From the NCBI RefSeq assembly GCF_003952425.1, contig NZ_CP034449.1:4514001-4578000 (forward strand): 64,000 nt of DNA, written 5' to 3'. Shown piece after piece: positions 1 through 8,210 of this stretch. The position numbers and the translations under genes are program-made. Numbering within the stretch: the first letter of the stretch is position 1; every line of letters begins with the position of its first letter. Below the pieces are notes generated by a model that searched no databases, had not been told where the DNA came from, and worked only from the letters and a program-made list of their open reading frames with translations. The DNA comes from Mesorhizobium sp. M2A.F.Ca.ET.046.03.2.1 (GTDB lineage Bacteria; Pseudomonadota; Alphaproteobacteria; Rhizobiales; Rhizobiaceae).

Positions 1-879
1 CGCGACCTTGCCGAGTGCCTGTCGCTGCAGCTTCAGGCGCGCGACAGGCTCGATCCGGCAATGAAAGCGCTGGTCGCCAACCTCGAGCTTCTGGCGCGGC
101 GCGATTTCCAGACGCTGAAACGCATCTGCGGCGTCGACGAGGAGGACCTCCTCGACATGCTTGCCGAGATCCGCGCTCTCGATCCGCGCCCCGGCCTGGC
201 GTTTTCGGGCGGCGCAAGCGACGCAATCGTCGCCGATGTCGAGGTCCGCGCGGCCAATGACGGCAGCTGGGCAGTTGAGCTCAATGCCGACACGCTGCCG
301 CGCGTGCTGGTGGACAATGTCTACTTCGCCCGTGTCTCGAGCCACGCCAAGGACCAGGCGGAAAAGGATTTTCTCGCCGAATGCCTGCAGAACGCCAACT
401 GGCTGACGCGCAGCCTCGACCAGCGGGCCAAGACTATTCTCAAGGTGGCGTCGGAAATCGTGCGGCAGCAGGACGCCTTTCTCGTCCATGGCGTGCGCCA
501 CCTCAAGCCGCTCAACCTGCGCACGGTGGCCGATGCCATCGGCATGCATGAATCGACCGTCAGCCGCGTCACCGCCAACAAATACATGCTGACGCCGCGC
601 GGGGTTTTCGAGCTGCGCTATTTCTTCACGGCGTCGATCGCCTCGGCCGAAGGCGGCGAAGCGCACTCTTCCGAGGCCGTGCGCGACCGCATCAAGCAGA
701 TGATCGACGAGGAAAAGCCCGCCGACGTGCTTTCCGACGACGCCATCGTCGACATGCTCAAGGAAATTGGTGTCGATATCGCGCGCCGCACCGTCGCGAA
801 ATACCGCGAAGGCATGAATATCCCATCGTCTGTGCAAAGGCGGCGGGAGAAGCGGGCGCTCGCGAACGCCGGCCGCTAG
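1..879 (+). CDS. rpoN: RNA polymerase sigma-54 factor, C-terminal part (cut by window edge)
   Basis: The frame is open from base 1, so only the last 292 residues are present. Sigma-54 directs RNA polymerase to -24/-12 promoters and needs an activator ATPase such as NtrC. The visible part holds the core-binding region, a helix-turn-helix (TVADAIGMHESTVSR), and the diagnostic RpoN box ARRTVAKYRE at bases 781-810, which contacts the -24 element. It is followed by hpf and ptsN, the classic rpoN neighbourhood of proteobacteria. A matching sigma-54 promoter lies in this window upstream of the nitrate operon (55971-55986). Identification is essentially certain; the N-terminal activator-interacting region lies outside the window. 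Confidence 0.97.
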   Translation, partial: RDLAECLSLQLQARDRLDPAMKALVANLELLARRDFQTLKRICGVDEEDLLDMLAEIRALDPRPGLAFSGGASDAIVADVEVRAANDGSWAVELNADTLPRVLVDNVYFARVSSHAKDQAEKDFLAECLQNANWLTRSLDQRAKTILKVASEIVRQQDAFLVHGVRHLKPLNLRTVADAIGMHESTVSRVTANKYMLTPRGVFELRYFFTASIASAEGGEAHSSEAVRDRIKQMIDEEKPADVLSDDAIVDMLKEIGVDIARRTVAKYREGMNIPSSVQRRREKRALANAGR

Positions 880-948
880 GCCCGCCTGTATTCGGGCGAT
901 GCCGGCCCGACCCGAATCCCGATGATTTCCCGCAATCCCCAAGCTTGA

Positions 949-977
949 TTGACAAGCCGCAATGAAGTGTCTAGAAG
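949..977 (+). promoter_or_regulatory. Candidate sigma-70 promoter for hpf
   Basis: TTGACA at 949-954 is followed after 17 bases by TAGAAG at 972-977, a good -35 with a mediocre -10. It would give a leader of about 200 nt before hpf. The rest of the 302-base gap between rpoN and hpf (880-1181) shows only a weak 5-bp hairpin after rpoN and no convincing gene or terminator. Confidence 0.4.
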
Positions 978-1181
978 CCCGCCCGCATGAGCAGGGCGTA
1001 ATGCCCGCTTGCAAATGGGTCCGTCAGACAAGGCCATGGACGGCCAAGAAGGCGACTTGTGATCAACCGGAAAGTTCGGGTCTAAAATCGGCGCGCATGC
1101 CGCTGCGAAGCTTGTGCGCGCGCACCACGGGTATAAACTCGGGACCAGTTTGAAGCCTGGGCAAGGAAGGTCAGTTTTCAG

Positions 1182-1769
1182 ATGAATCTACGCATTTCGG
1201 GAAAACACATGGACATCGGCGATGCGTTCCGCACGCGCATCAACGACCGGGTCGGCGAGGCGATCGAGAAATATTTCGATCGGGGTTTTTCAGGACATGT
1301 CACGGTCATCAAATCGGGGTCGCGTTTCTCCGCCGACTGCATGATCCGGCTCGATTCCGGCGCTTCCTTGCAGGCGACCGGCGACGCCCAGGACCCGACG
1401 CTTGCCTTCGAGGCGGCCGCCGATCGCCTGGAAACACGGCTGCGCCGCTACAAGCGCCGGCTGAAATCGCGCAACACCGGCAACGGCAATGGCGAAGAGC
1501 CGACCGACATCGCCTATACGGTGATGGCTCCCCTCACAGATGATGAGGAAGACATTCCGGAGGACTTCGCTCCGGCCATCGTCGCCGAATCAAGCATGAC
1601 GCTGCGGACCATGTCGGTGGCGTCTGCCGTCATCGAGCTCGACAACAGCGACAGCCCGGTATTCCTGTTCCGCAACGCCGGGACCGACCATCTCAACATC
1701 GTCTACCGCCGGCCGGATGGCAATATCGGCTGGATCGATCCGTCGACGACCAAAGTCGCACAAGCATAA
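1182..1769 (+). CDS. hpf: Ribosome hibernation promoting factor, long form
   Basis: This 195-residue protein binds the 30S subunit in the decoding region, silences idle ribosomes and promotes dimerisation to 100S particles. Residues 1 to about 105 form the S30AE/YfiA domain, starting MNLRISGKHMDIGDAF. A linker rich in acidic and Gly/Asn residues joins a C-terminal dimerisation domain (about 130-190, ending in the conserved ...YRRPDGNIGWIDP). The length fits the long HPF form of alphaproteobacteria rather than the short HPF of enterobacteria. A purine-rich AAGGAAGG lies 13 bases before the ATG, a slightly long spacing. The position between rpoN and ptsN supports the call. Confidence 0.95.
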   Translation: MNLRISGKHMDIGDAFRTRINDRVGEAIEKYFDRGFSGHVTVIKSGSRFSADCMIRLDSGASLQATGDAQDPTLAFEAAADRLETRLRRYKRRLKSRNTGNGNGEEPTDIAYTVMAPLTDDEEDIPEDFAPAIVAESSMTLRTMSVASAVIELDNSDSPVFLFRNAGTDHLNIVYRRPDGNIGWIDPSTTKVAQA

Positions 1770-1830
1770 AAAGCCGGCCGCGCGAGGGGGCGACGACTGG
1801 CACGGCAGGCGAGCAAGGGATTTTTCAAGC

Positions 1831-2295
1831 ATGGATCTCAGCGATCTCATCAGCGTCCCGGCGATCATGCCGGCGTTGAAGGCGAATTCCAAAAAGCAGC
1901 TTCTGCAATTGCTGTCGGAGAGGGCGGCGGCGATTTCGGGAATTCCGGAGCGGGAGGTGTTCGACACCATCCTGCAGCGCGAACGGCTGGGATCGACCGG
2001 CGTCGGCAACGGCATCGCCATTCCGCACGGCAAGCTCGCCGGCGTGAAGCGGATCGCCGGTGTCTTCGCGCGGCTGGAAACGCCCGTCGATTTCGAGGCA
2101 TTGGACGACCAGCCGGTCGACCTCGTCTTTCTGCTGCTGGCGCCCGAAGGCGCAGGCGCCGACCATCTCAAGGCGCTGTCGCGCATCGCGCGCGTGCTGC
2201 GCGATGCCGACACAGTGGCCAAGATCAGGGGTACGCGCGACGCGGTGGCGATCCACGCCCTGCTGTCCGACACGCAGGCCTCGCACGCAGCCTGA
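1831..2295 (+). CDS. ptsN: PTS IIA-like nitrogen regulatory protein EIIA-Ntr
   Basis: A 154-residue cytoplasmic phosphoprotein, the output domain of the nitrogen-related PTS (EI-Ntr/NPr/EIIA-Ntr). It regulates potassium transport and nitrogen/carbon balance rather than importing sugar. The phosphorylated histidine is His66 in GIAIPHGK, and the whole chain is one PTS EIIA type-2 domain. The ATG at 1831 fits the family N-terminus (MDLSDLISVPAI); a longer in-frame start at 1717 would overlap hpf and add a basic, family-unlike extension. EIIA-Ntr is known in other bacteria to act on KdpD/Kdp, and a full kdp operon lies 25 kb away in this window, so a regulatory link is plausible but not shown by sequence. 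Confidence 0.94.
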   Translation: MDLSDLISVPAIMPALKANSKKQLLQLLSERAAAISGIPEREVFDTILQRERLGSTGVGNGIAIPHGKLAGVKRIAGVFARLETPVDFEALDDQPVDLVFLLLAPEGAGADHLKALSRIARVLRDADTVAKIRGTRDAVAIHALLSDTQASHAA

Positions 2296-2337
2296 AGTTT
2301 TGGGATAGAACTCTAGTTTTGAGAAGAAACCCTAGAG

Positions 2338-2359
2338 GGGCCGCCGGGAGCGGCCCTTT
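2338..2359 (+). terminator. Rho-independent terminator after ptsN
   Basis: GGGCCGC (2338-2344), loop CGGGA and GCGGCCC (2350-2356) make a perfect 7-bp GC stem followed by TTT. It sits 42 bases after the ptsN stop and closes the rpoN-hpf-ptsN block. Confidence 0.75.
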
Positions 2360-2386
2360 CCATTTTCGAACTGCCAGCAATCGCCT

Positions 2387-2490
2387 TAGAGCGTTTCACC
2401 GTTTCACGGAAACGGCGAACCGCTCTATCCCTTTGTTTTTACGCGATTCCGGACGGAAAACCGCTCACACTTTTCCTGGAATTGCTCTAG
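2387..2490. repeat. Family A intergenic palindromic repeat, copy 1
   Basis: About 104 bases in two hairpin modules. Module 1 pairs AGAGCG with CGCTCT and CCGTTTC with GAAACGG. Module 2 pairs GCGATTCC with GGAATTGC. Further copies lie at 13146-13250 (inverted), 25767-25870, 53048-53109 (module 2 only) and 63172-63274. The terminal CTAG supplies the TAG stop of the neighbouring minus-strand gene. Confidence 0.85.
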
Positions 2491-2744
2491 TGGATGGCGA
2501 CAGTGGTCAGATCGTTCTCCAACGCACCCGCCAGCGCCCGGTCACGGGCATCGGAAAGCAGGATCGGCTGGCCGTTGGCGGCAAACAAAGCCCACAGCTC
2601 CAGGCCGGGCGCGATTTCGCCGAGGCCCGGGAAGCGGCCGCGCAGGTCGTCGCTCGACACTTTCCGCAGATAAGCGACAGAGCCTTCGCCGAGATGGGCG
2701 AGTTCGCCGCTGGTCATGGTGATCATTTCGTCAGTTCTGGTCAT
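2487..2744 (-). CDS. DUF1150 family small protein, partner of Hsp20
   Basis: An 85-residue soluble protein resembling the DUF1150 family of rhizobia, which is typically encoded next to an Hsp20 gene; its biochemical role is not known. The ATG at 2744 is chosen because AAGGAGG lies about 7 bases upstream; an in-frame ATG at 2798 has no such site. It starts 63 bases after hsp20 on the same strand and is probably co-transcribed from the heat-shock promoter. Its stop codon TAG (2487-2489) is the end of repeat copy 1, suggesting that the repeat now defines the C-terminus. Confidence 0.75.
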   Translation of the reverse strand: MTRTDEMITMTSGELAHLGEGSVAYLRKVSSDDLRGRFPGLGEIAPGLELWALFAANGQPILLSDARDRALAGALENDLTTVAIH

Positions 2745-2807
2745 TTCAAGCCTCCTTGGCGCGAGGACGCCAGGATTGGCCGCCTCGCATAGAGCCATCG
2801 GCGAAGG

Positions 2808-3233
2808 TCAGTCTTTCACCGATATGTTTATTTTCCGTACCAGCCGCTCGGCCTCCGGCCGATCGAGATCGATCGACAGCAGGCCGTTCTTCAACTCGGC
2901 CGCTATCACCCGCATGCCGTCGGCCAGCACGAAACAGCGCTGGAACTGGCGCGCGGCGATGCCGCGGTGCAGGAATTCGCGCTCGGTGTCGTCGGTCTGG
3001 CGACCGCGCACGATCAGCTGGTTTTCCTCCGTGGTGACATCGAGGTCGCTTTCGGCGAAACCGGCAACGGCCAGTGTGATGCGCAGCCTTTCGGCCTTGC
3101 CGTCAGCGGCGCTGAGGCGCTCGATGTTGTACGGCGGATAGCTGTCGCCGGTCTTCGCCAGACGCTCCAGCGTCTTTTCCATGGCATCGAAACCCAAAAG
3201 AAGCGGGCTGGAGAAGGGCGTCATTCGACTCAT
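2808..3233 (-). CDS. Small heat shock protein, Hsp20/alpha-crystallin family
   Basis: A 141-residue ATP-independent holdase that binds unfolding proteins. The N-terminal arm (MSRMTPFSSPLLLGFDAMEK) resembles IbpA/HspH-type rhizobial small Hsps. The alpha-crystallin domain spans about residues 35-130 and includes GFAESDLDV and the typical LIVRGR strand. The usual C-terminal I-x-I/V motif is seen as INISV. The ATG at 3233 is preceded by AGAGGA at 10 bases. That Shine-Dalgarno is itself buried in a hairpin (see the thermometer feature), and an RpoH promoter lies upstream, so heat control is expected at both transcription and translation. Confidence 0.9.
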   Translation of the reverse strand: MSRMTPFSSPLLLGFDAMEKTLERLAKTGDSYPPYNIERLSAADGKAERLRITLAVAGFAESDLDVTTEENQLIVRGRQTDDTEREFLHRGIAARQFQRCFVLADGMRVIAAELKNGLLSIDLDRPEAERLVRKINISVKD

Positions 3234-3296
3234 TGTTACACTGTCCTCTGAAGAGCGACACAAACTGGAAAAACCCGGATGGCATTTTTCCCGATG
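3234..3296 (-). promoter_or_regulatory. ROSE-like RNA thermometer in the hsp20 leader
   Basis: Just before the hsp20 ATG, bases 3260 to 3242 read TGTCGCTCTTCAGAGGACA on the minus strand. TGTC pairs with GACA and CTC with GAG, which hides the AGAGGA ribosome site and leaves one unpaired G. The anti-SD strand contains TCGCT, matching the ROSE signature U(U/C)GCU. A second hairpin (GGAAAAA/TTTTTCC) lies upstream. ROSE elements are known on rhizobial small Hsp genes; the fold here was derived by eye. Confidence 0.65.
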
Positions 3297-3302
3297 GTCT
3301 TG

Positions 3303-3331
3303 ATATGGTCCGCCGCGCGATCAAGTTCAAG
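3303..3331 (-). promoter_or_regulatory. RpoH (sigma-32) heat-shock promoter of hsp20
   Basis: On the minus strand CTTGAA (3331-3326) is followed after exactly 17 bases by CCATAT (3308-3303), a full match to the alphaproteobacterial RpoH consensus CTTGAA-N17-CCATAT. The predicted start near 3296 gives a leader of about 63 nt. Confidence 0.8.
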
Positions 3332-3374
3332 CCATTAAACCCCGCCCAAAAAGACTCCCCAAAAAGGAATTGAA

Positions 3375-4316
3375 ATGCCCCAGTCCAGAAAGATCATCAT
3401 TGACACGGATCCCGGCCAGGACGATGCCGTCGCCATATTGCTGGCGCTCGGCAGTTCCGAGCTGGAGATCGTCGGCATCACCGCGGTTGCCGGCAACGTG
3501 CCGCTGAAGCTGACCCAGAACAACGCCCGCAAGATCTGCGAGCTGGCCGGCAGGCCAGACATGAAGGTCTATGCTGGCGCCATCCGGCCGCTGACGCGCG
3601 AGTTGGTCACCGCCGAGGAAGTGCATGGCAAGACCGGCTTGAACGGCCCGCAGCTGCCCGAGCCGACCATGCCGTTGCAGGAACAATACGCGGTCGATTT
3701 CATCGTCGAGACGCTAATGCGCGAAGAAAGCGGCACGATCACGCTGTGCCCGCTCGGACCGCTCACCAACATAGCGCTGGCGCTGATCCGCGAGCCCAGG
3801 ATCGCGCCCCGCATCAAGGAAATCGTCCTGATGGGCGGCGGCTTCTTCGAGGGCGGCAATGTCACCCCGGCCGCCGAATTCAACATCTATGTCGACCCGC
3901 AGGCCGCCGATCTGGTGTTCAAATCGGGCATCCCGATCGTGATGATGCCGCTCGACGTCACCCACAAGGCGCTGACCTCGTCAAAGCGCATACAGGCTTT
4001 CCGCCAGCTCGGCACCAAGGTCGGCACCGCGACCGCCGAGATGCTGGAGTTTTTCGAACGCTATGACGAGGAGAAATACGGCACCGATGGCGGGCCACTG
4101 CACGATCCGTGCGTGATCGCCTATCTCCTGAAGCCGGAACTGTTCAAGGGTCGCCGCTGCAATGTCAGCGTGGAGACCGCGTCGGAGCTCACCATGGGCA
4201 TGACGGTGATCGACTGGTGGGGCGTCACCAAGCGGGAAAAGAACGCCACCGTGATGCGCGACATCGACCATGACGGCTTCTTCGCGCTGTTGGTGGAGCG
4301 GCTGGGGCGGCTCTGA
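3375..4316 (+). CDS. Nucleoside hydrolase (IUNH family)
   Basis: A 313-residue enzyme expected to hydrolyse the N-glycosidic bond of ribonucleosides, releasing base and ribose for salvage. The family signature DTDPGQDDA, which binds the catalytic calcium, is at residues 10-18. MGGGFFEGGNVTPAAEFNIYVDP is split here as the MGGG and EFNIYVDP elements, and the C-terminal calcium-binding Asp lies in DGGPLHDPC. The length is normal for RihA/RihB/IunH proteins. Which base is preferred cannot be told. It is divergent from hsp20. A ribokinase lies 2.3 kb downstream on the opposite strand, so ribose release and phosphorylation could be linked. Confidence 0.92.
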   Translation: MPQSRKIIIDTDPGQDDAVAILLALGSSELEIVGITAVAGNVPLKLTQNNARKICELAGRPDMKVYAGAIRPLTRELVTAEEVHGKTGLNGPQLPEPTMPLQEQYAVDFIVETLMREESGTITLCPLGPLTNIALALIREPRIAPRIKEIVLMGGGFFEGGNVTPAAEFNIYVDPQAADLVFKSGIPIVMMPLDVTHKALTSSKRIQAFRQLGTKVGTATAEMLEFFERYDEEKYGTDGGPLHDPCVIAYLLKPELFKGRRCNVSVETASELTMGMTVIDWWGVTKREKNATVMRDIDHDGFFALLVERLGRL

Positions 4317-4322
4317 AAGCTT

Positions 4323-4460
4323 CCTTCTCCCCGTCTACGGGGAGAAGGTGCCGGCAGGCGGATGAGGGGCGGCGCGAATGTTGGTGTTTTGCCTGCAACC
4401 CCGGCGCTGCCCATCACCCGGTCGCTTCGCGACCACCCTCTCCCCGTGAACGGGGCGAGG
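4323..4460. repeat. Family D palindromic repeat pair, copy 1
   Basis: A perfect 12-bp hairpin CCTTCTCCCCGT/ACGGGGAGAAGG with a 2-base loop (4323-4348) is followed by GGATGAGGGG. A second imperfect hairpin, CCTCTCCCCGT/ACGGGGCGAGG, is at 4437-4460. It lies between two convergent gene ends. The same CTCCCC/GGGGAG elements recur at 37251-37391 and 42737-42881. No T-run follows, so it is not a standard terminator. Confidence 0.8.
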
Positions 4461-4468
4461 AAGACTGC

Positions 4469-5083
4469 TCACTTCGCTTTCGTAAACGCCAGCCAGAGCC
4501 CGCCGCCGACGAGAAAACTGCCGCTGATGCGTGACATCAGCCTGACGCGGCTGGCCGACAGCAGCCGGCCGGCGCGGCCGGCGGCAAGGGCGTAGGTCGA
4601 GTCCGACATGGCGGCGAAGATCATCGCCGTCAGGCCCATGACCACGATCTGCAGCGTGTAATTGCCCTGCGGCGCGATGAACTGCGGGAAGAAGGCGCCG
4701 AAGAACACCAAGGTCTTCGGATTGCTGATCGCCACCAGAAAACCCTGCAGGAAGAAGCCGCCGCGCGGCTTCTTCGCCGACCCGTCCGGGTTCAGCGCGC
4801 CTTTTGCGCGAAACATCTGGATGCCCATCCAGATCAGGTAGGCGGCGCCGATCAGCCGCACCCATTCGAACCAGTGGCCCATGCCGGCGATCAGTGTGTT
4901 GAGGCCGATGCCGACGATTGCGATCATGATGGCGAGCCCGGCCTGCGTGCCGGCGACGTTGGCCAAGCCGGCGCGCGAGCCGTGGCGGATGCTGTTGGCG
5001 ATGATCAGCGTGACGGTCGGGCCCGGTACCAGGATGATGACGATGCAGGCGACGACATAGGTGGCGTAGAGTTCCAGCGACAT
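4469..5083 (-). CDS. LysE/RhtB family amino-acid exporter
   Basis: A 204-residue inner-membrane protein with about six hydrophobic segments. Its N-terminus (YATYVVACIVIILVPGP) carries the LysE/RhtB family hallmark GPTVTLIIANSIRHG. Members export lysine, homoserine, threonine or related compounds; the substrate cannot be assigned. Its length is typical (about 205). It stands alone, with a repeat on its 3' side and about 90 bases separating it from the amidase gene upstream of its start on the same strand. Confidence 0.9.
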   Translation of the reverse strand: MSLELYATYVVACIVIILVPGPTVTLIIANSIRHGSRAGLANVAGTQAGLAIMIAIVGIGLNTLIAGMGHWFEWVRLIGAAYLIWMGIQMFRAKGALNPDGSAKKPRGGFFLQGFLVAISNPKTLVFFGAFFPQFIAPQGNYTLQIVVMGLTAMIFAAMSDSTYALAAGRAGRLLSASRVRLMSRISGSFLVGGGLWLAFTKAK

Positions 5084-5176
5084 GATTTCCCTCGAACAGG
5101 ACGGCGCCGACTTGGGCGGAGCGCGATCAATGCACGGGATTGGTGCTGGCGCAAGCTGGCCGGGCAGGGCGGCCCG

Positions 5177-6628
5177 TCACGCGGCCCCCACCGGCCAGGG
5201 CAGCGTCGCCTCGTAGGCGGCGCCGGCCTTGAGCACGGCGAGGTCGCCGCGCGGGCGGCCGATCAATTGCATGCCCATCGGCCGGCCTTTTGCGTCGAAG
5301 CCGGCCGGCACGTTGAGCGCCGGGCAGCCGCCCAGCGTGGCAAAGGCGGAGACCTGCATCCACCGGTGATAGCTGTCCATGCTCCGCCCCGCGACCTCGC
5401 GCGGCCAGTGGGTGGTTACGCCGAACGGGAAGACCTGCGCGGTCGGCAGAGCGATGAGGTCGAAGCGCTCGAACAGCGACAGCAGCGTGCGATGCCACTC
5501 GGTGCGCCAGACGCTGGCGGCATGGATCTGCGGCGCGGTAAGGCGCATCGCCTGTTCCACTTCCCAGACGGCCTCAGGCTTCAGAAGCCTGCGCTTTTCC
5601 GGGTCATCGTAATGCGCTTTCAACCCGCAGCCGCTGCTTGCCTGGCGCAAGGTGACGAAAGCCTGCCACAACGCCTCGAAATCGACATCCGGCACCAGCG
5701 CTTCGCTGGGGAACGACGCGTCCGCAAAGCGGGCAAGCGCGGTCTCGCAGAGGTCGAGCACGCCCGGTTCCGTCGGCAGATGGCCGCCGAGATCGCCCAG
5801 CCAGGCGACGCGGCCGCCGGAGGCTTTCGTCCCCAAGCCGCCGAGGAACGAGCCCTCCTTGGCATAGGACAAGGGTGCCTGCGGATGGTAGCCCGCCTGT
5901 TCGTCGAGCAGCAGTGCGATGTCGCGCACGCTGCGGCCCATCGGTCCCTCGACGCCCATCTGCGAATGGAAGACGTCGATGTCGGGGCCGGCGGGCACGA
6001 GCCCCTGCGAGGGACGGAAGCCGTAGACATTGTTGTAGGCCGCCGGATGCAGCAGCGAGCCGCCGAAGTCGCTGCCGTCGGCGACCGGCAGCATGTTGAG
6101 CGCCAGTGCCACCGCCGCGCCGCCGCTCGAGCCGCCGGCGGTCAGCGCCGGGTCGAAGGCGTTGAGCGTCGGCCCGAAGACCGGATTGTACGTGTTGGAG
6201 CCAAGGCCGAATTCCGGAACATTGGTCTTGCCGATGATGATGGCGCCGGCCTTGCGGATGCGCTCGACGAAGAAGTCGTCCGTTTCAGGGATGAAATCGG
6301 CGAAGATCGGCGAGCCGAAGGTGGTCCTCAGCCCCTTGGTCAGGGCGAGGTCCTTGATGGCGATCGGCAGGCCGAACAGCGATCCGGCCTCGCCGCCGCG
6401 GGCCAGATGAGCATCGGCGTTGTCGGCTTCGGCCAGGATGTCGGCGCGCTCGCGCAGCGAGACGATAGCGTTGACCAGCGGGTTGACGGCCTCGATGCGG
6501 TCAAGGGAAGCGCTGACGACTTCACGCACCGACAATTGCCCTTGCCTGATCCTGTCGGCGAGCTCGACGGCGGAGAGGCGACAGATATCGCCGGCCGCCG
6601 GCAGGGCATGCTTGGTGACGGGCCGCAT
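5177..6628 (-). CDS. Amidase (amidase signature family)
   Basis: A 483-residue hydrolase of the amidase signature (AS) family, which uses a Ser-cisSer-Lys triad to cleave amides. The lysine is seen in AIKDLALTKG, and the Gly/Ser-rich loop appears as GGSSGGAAVALA and GSDFGGSLLHPAA. The DFGGS form of the second motif is slightly divergent from the usual D-x-GGS-x-R-x-P, with Leu-Leu-His in place of Ile-Arg-Ile. The start at 6628 is only 2 bases past the ribokinase stop, implying translational coupling; a longer start at 6790 would run deep into rbsK. The substrate is unknown. Confidence 0.88.
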   Translation of the reverse strand: MRPVTKHALPAAGDICRLSAVELADRIRQGQLSVREVVSASLDRIEAVNPLVNAIVSLRERADILAEADNADAHLARGGEAGSLFGLPIAIKDLALTKGLRTTFGSPIFADFIPETDDFFVERIRKAGAIIIGKTNVPEFGLGSNTYNPVFGPTLNAFDPALTAGGSSGGAAVALALNMLPVADGSDFGGSLLHPAAYNNVYGFRPSQGLVPAGPDIDVFHSQMGVEGPMGRSVRDIALLLDEQAGYHPQAPLSYAKEGSFLGGLGTKASGGRVAWLGDLGGHLPTEPGVLDLCETALARFADASFPSEALVPDVDFEALWQAFVTLRQASSGCGLKAHYDDPEKRRLLKPEAVWEVEQAMRLTAPQIHAASVWRTEWHRTLLSLFERFDLIALPTAQVFPFGVTTHWPREVAGRSMDSYHRWMQVSAFATLGGCPALNVPAGFDAKGRPMGMQLIGRPRGDLAVLKAGAAYEATLPWPVGAA

Positions 6629-6630
6629 GC

Positions 6631-7536
6631 TTAACGCGTTCCCGCCAGGGCAGCGTCGACATCCTTGGCCAGTGGGATCGCCGGCTGCGCGCCTGGCTTC
6701 AGGCAGGCAAGCGAGCCGGCCGCGGCGGCGCGGGTGATCGCATCCCCAAGCGACAAGCCGGACGACAGGCCGGCGCCGAAATAGCCGCAAAAAGTGTCGC
6801 CGGCGCCGACGGTGTCGACCGGCGTGATCTTTAGCGCCTGGATTGTGAGGAAATCGTCCGGCGTTGCGGCCAGCACGCCGTCGCCGCCGAGCGTGACGAC
6901 GATGGCGCGGCCGGTCTTTTGGGCGTAGTCGCGCATGCGGGCGGGGCGGTCGCGCCCGGAAAGCGACAGCGCTTCGCCGTAGAGATCGAATTCGGTCTCG
7001 TTGGCGACGGCATAGTCGGCCTTGCCGAGGAAGCCGGCGGCTTCGGCCCGGAAAGGCGCGGTGTTGAGCACGCTGACGGCGCCCGCCGCGCGCGCCGCGT
7101 CGAGCGCGGCCTCGACCGTCTGCAGCGGGATCTCGTGCTGCAGGAGCACGACATCGCCCTTTTTGAGATAGGCCTTGGTGACATCGCCCGGCACCACCGA
7201 ATCATTGGCGCCCGGCACGACGGCGATGACGTTCTCGCCGTCGGCGCCGACCAGGATCAGCGCCGTGCCGGTGGAGGCGAAGCTTTGGCCGACACCGGAG
7301 AGATCGACATTGCCGGCCTTGAGCAAAGCGAGCGCTTCGGGGGCAAAGCTATCCTTGCCGACCGCGCCAACCATGCGCACCTGGGCTCCCGCGCGCGCCG
7401 CGGCCAGCGCCTGGTTGGCGCCCTTGCCGCCGGGGGCGGTGGCAAAGCTCGAGCCGCGCACCGTCTCGCCGGGTTCCGGCAGGCGGTCGACATTGGCAAT
7501 GAGATCGAGGTTGATCGAGCCGACAACGATAATCAC
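6631..7536 (-). CDS. rbsK: Ribokinase (PfkB family)
   Basis: A 301-residue kinase expected to phosphorylate ribose to ribose 5-phosphate. It has the N-terminal VVGSINLD, the PfkB signature 1 in GGKGANQALAAARAGA, and signature 2 DTVGAGDTFCGYF with the catalytic Asp of GAGD. The GTG start at 7536 is chosen because GGGAGG lies 8 bases upstream and the family begins here; the in-frame ATGs upstream give an unrelated leader. It is the first gene of a tight pair with the downstream amidase. RbsK is the best assignment, but the substrate could be another sugar. Confidence 0.88.
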   Translation of the reverse strand: MIIVVGSINLDLIANVDRLPEPGETVRGSSFATAPGGKGANQALAAARAGAQVRMVGAVGKDSFAPEALALLKAGNVDLSGVGQSFASTGTALILVGADGENVIAVVPGANDSVVPGDVTKAYLKKGDVVLLQHEIPLQTVEAALDAARAAGAVSVLNTAPFRAEAAGFLGKADYAVANETEFDLYGEALSLSGRDRPARMRDYAQKTGRAIVVTLGGDGVLAATPDDFLTIQALKITPVDTVGAGDTFCGYFGAGLSSGLSLGDAITRAAAAGSLACLKPGAQPAIPLAKDVDAALAGTR

Positions 7537-7730
7537 AAAAACTGCCTCCCGTTGAAGCGGCCCGGCCCTTGCTTGAAAGGCGGACCTGCTCCAAGATTCT
7601 GCTTTTCGCAATTCCTGGGAAATGGGCGGCGAAGCGCTCATCGCGGAATTGCGTGCTGGGGGCGAAGCTAGCCGCAAAGACCGCCGGTTGCCAGATCATG
7701 CCGGTTGCGCGGGCTCTTGGCCCACAGGCA

Positions 7731-8210
7731 TCATTCGCAGCGCACCGTCACCGTGCCTTGATAGTTGCCTGCCGGGAAGATGCCGGGCGACTTCGTGGCG
7801 GTGAGATCGACCTGGATGGTGTGGGTGCCGTTGGTCACCCGCTGCGGCGAGCTGCCCGGTATGTCCACGCCCGAGCCGTCGAGGCGGAAGACGGAGGCGA
7901 ACGAGACATTGGTGTCGCCGCCGCTCGGTGCCGAGGTAAAGGCGATCGGCGCCGGCGCGGAAACGGTATAGCAGTCCAGCAGGTTTAGGATGGAACACAG
8001 CGTCGAGTTCGCTGTGATGGTGGCGCCGGCGCTCGACCCGCCTGCCTGCTTTGAGCCGAAGATGTTGATGGCGGGGTTCGATTTCATCGTCCCCGAGGCG
8101 CCGATCATGATCGTGCAGGTGCCGATGATCGCCGCCTGCGCCGGAAGGCAGAGACCGGCAAGCGCCGCCAGCGCTAACAGCGCGCTTCTATTTCCGCTTC
8201 TTCTTCTCAT
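7731..8210 (-). CDS. Secreted fimbrial-subunit-like protein B
   Basis: A 159-residue protein with an N-terminal signal peptide (basic MRRRSGNR, then a Leu/Ala core ending at AQAA). The mature part is a Gly/Ser/Thr-rich beta-type domain. It begins with a Cys in GTCTIMI and ends FPAGNYQGTVTVRCE, so a disulfide could tie the first and last strands. The C-terminal motif is shared with the gene at 9182-9652, which marks them as paralogues. It resembles pilus or spore-coat-U type subunits, but the family is not certain. The start at 8210 overlaps the upstream gene by 23 bases; an alternative ATG is at 8243. Confidence 0.65.
   Translation of the reverse strand: MRRRSGNRSALLALAALAGLCLPAQAAIIGTCTIMIGASGTMKSNPAINIFGSKQAGGSSAGATITANSTLCSILNLLDCYTVSAPAPIAFTSAPSGGDTNVSFASVFRLDGSGVDIPGSSPQRVTNGTHTIQVDLTATKSPGIFPAGNYQGTVTVRCE

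Noticed and set aside
962..1153. Small gene between rpoN and hpf
   Set aside because: The 63-codon frame lacks a ribosome site and family features, and it overlaps the candidate hpf promoter.
4323..4348. Terminator after the nucleoside hydrolase gene
   Set aside because: The 12-bp stem is strong, but TGCC follows instead of a T-run and the same element recurs at unrelated positions, so it is treated as a dispersed repeat. A secondary role in termination is not excluded.
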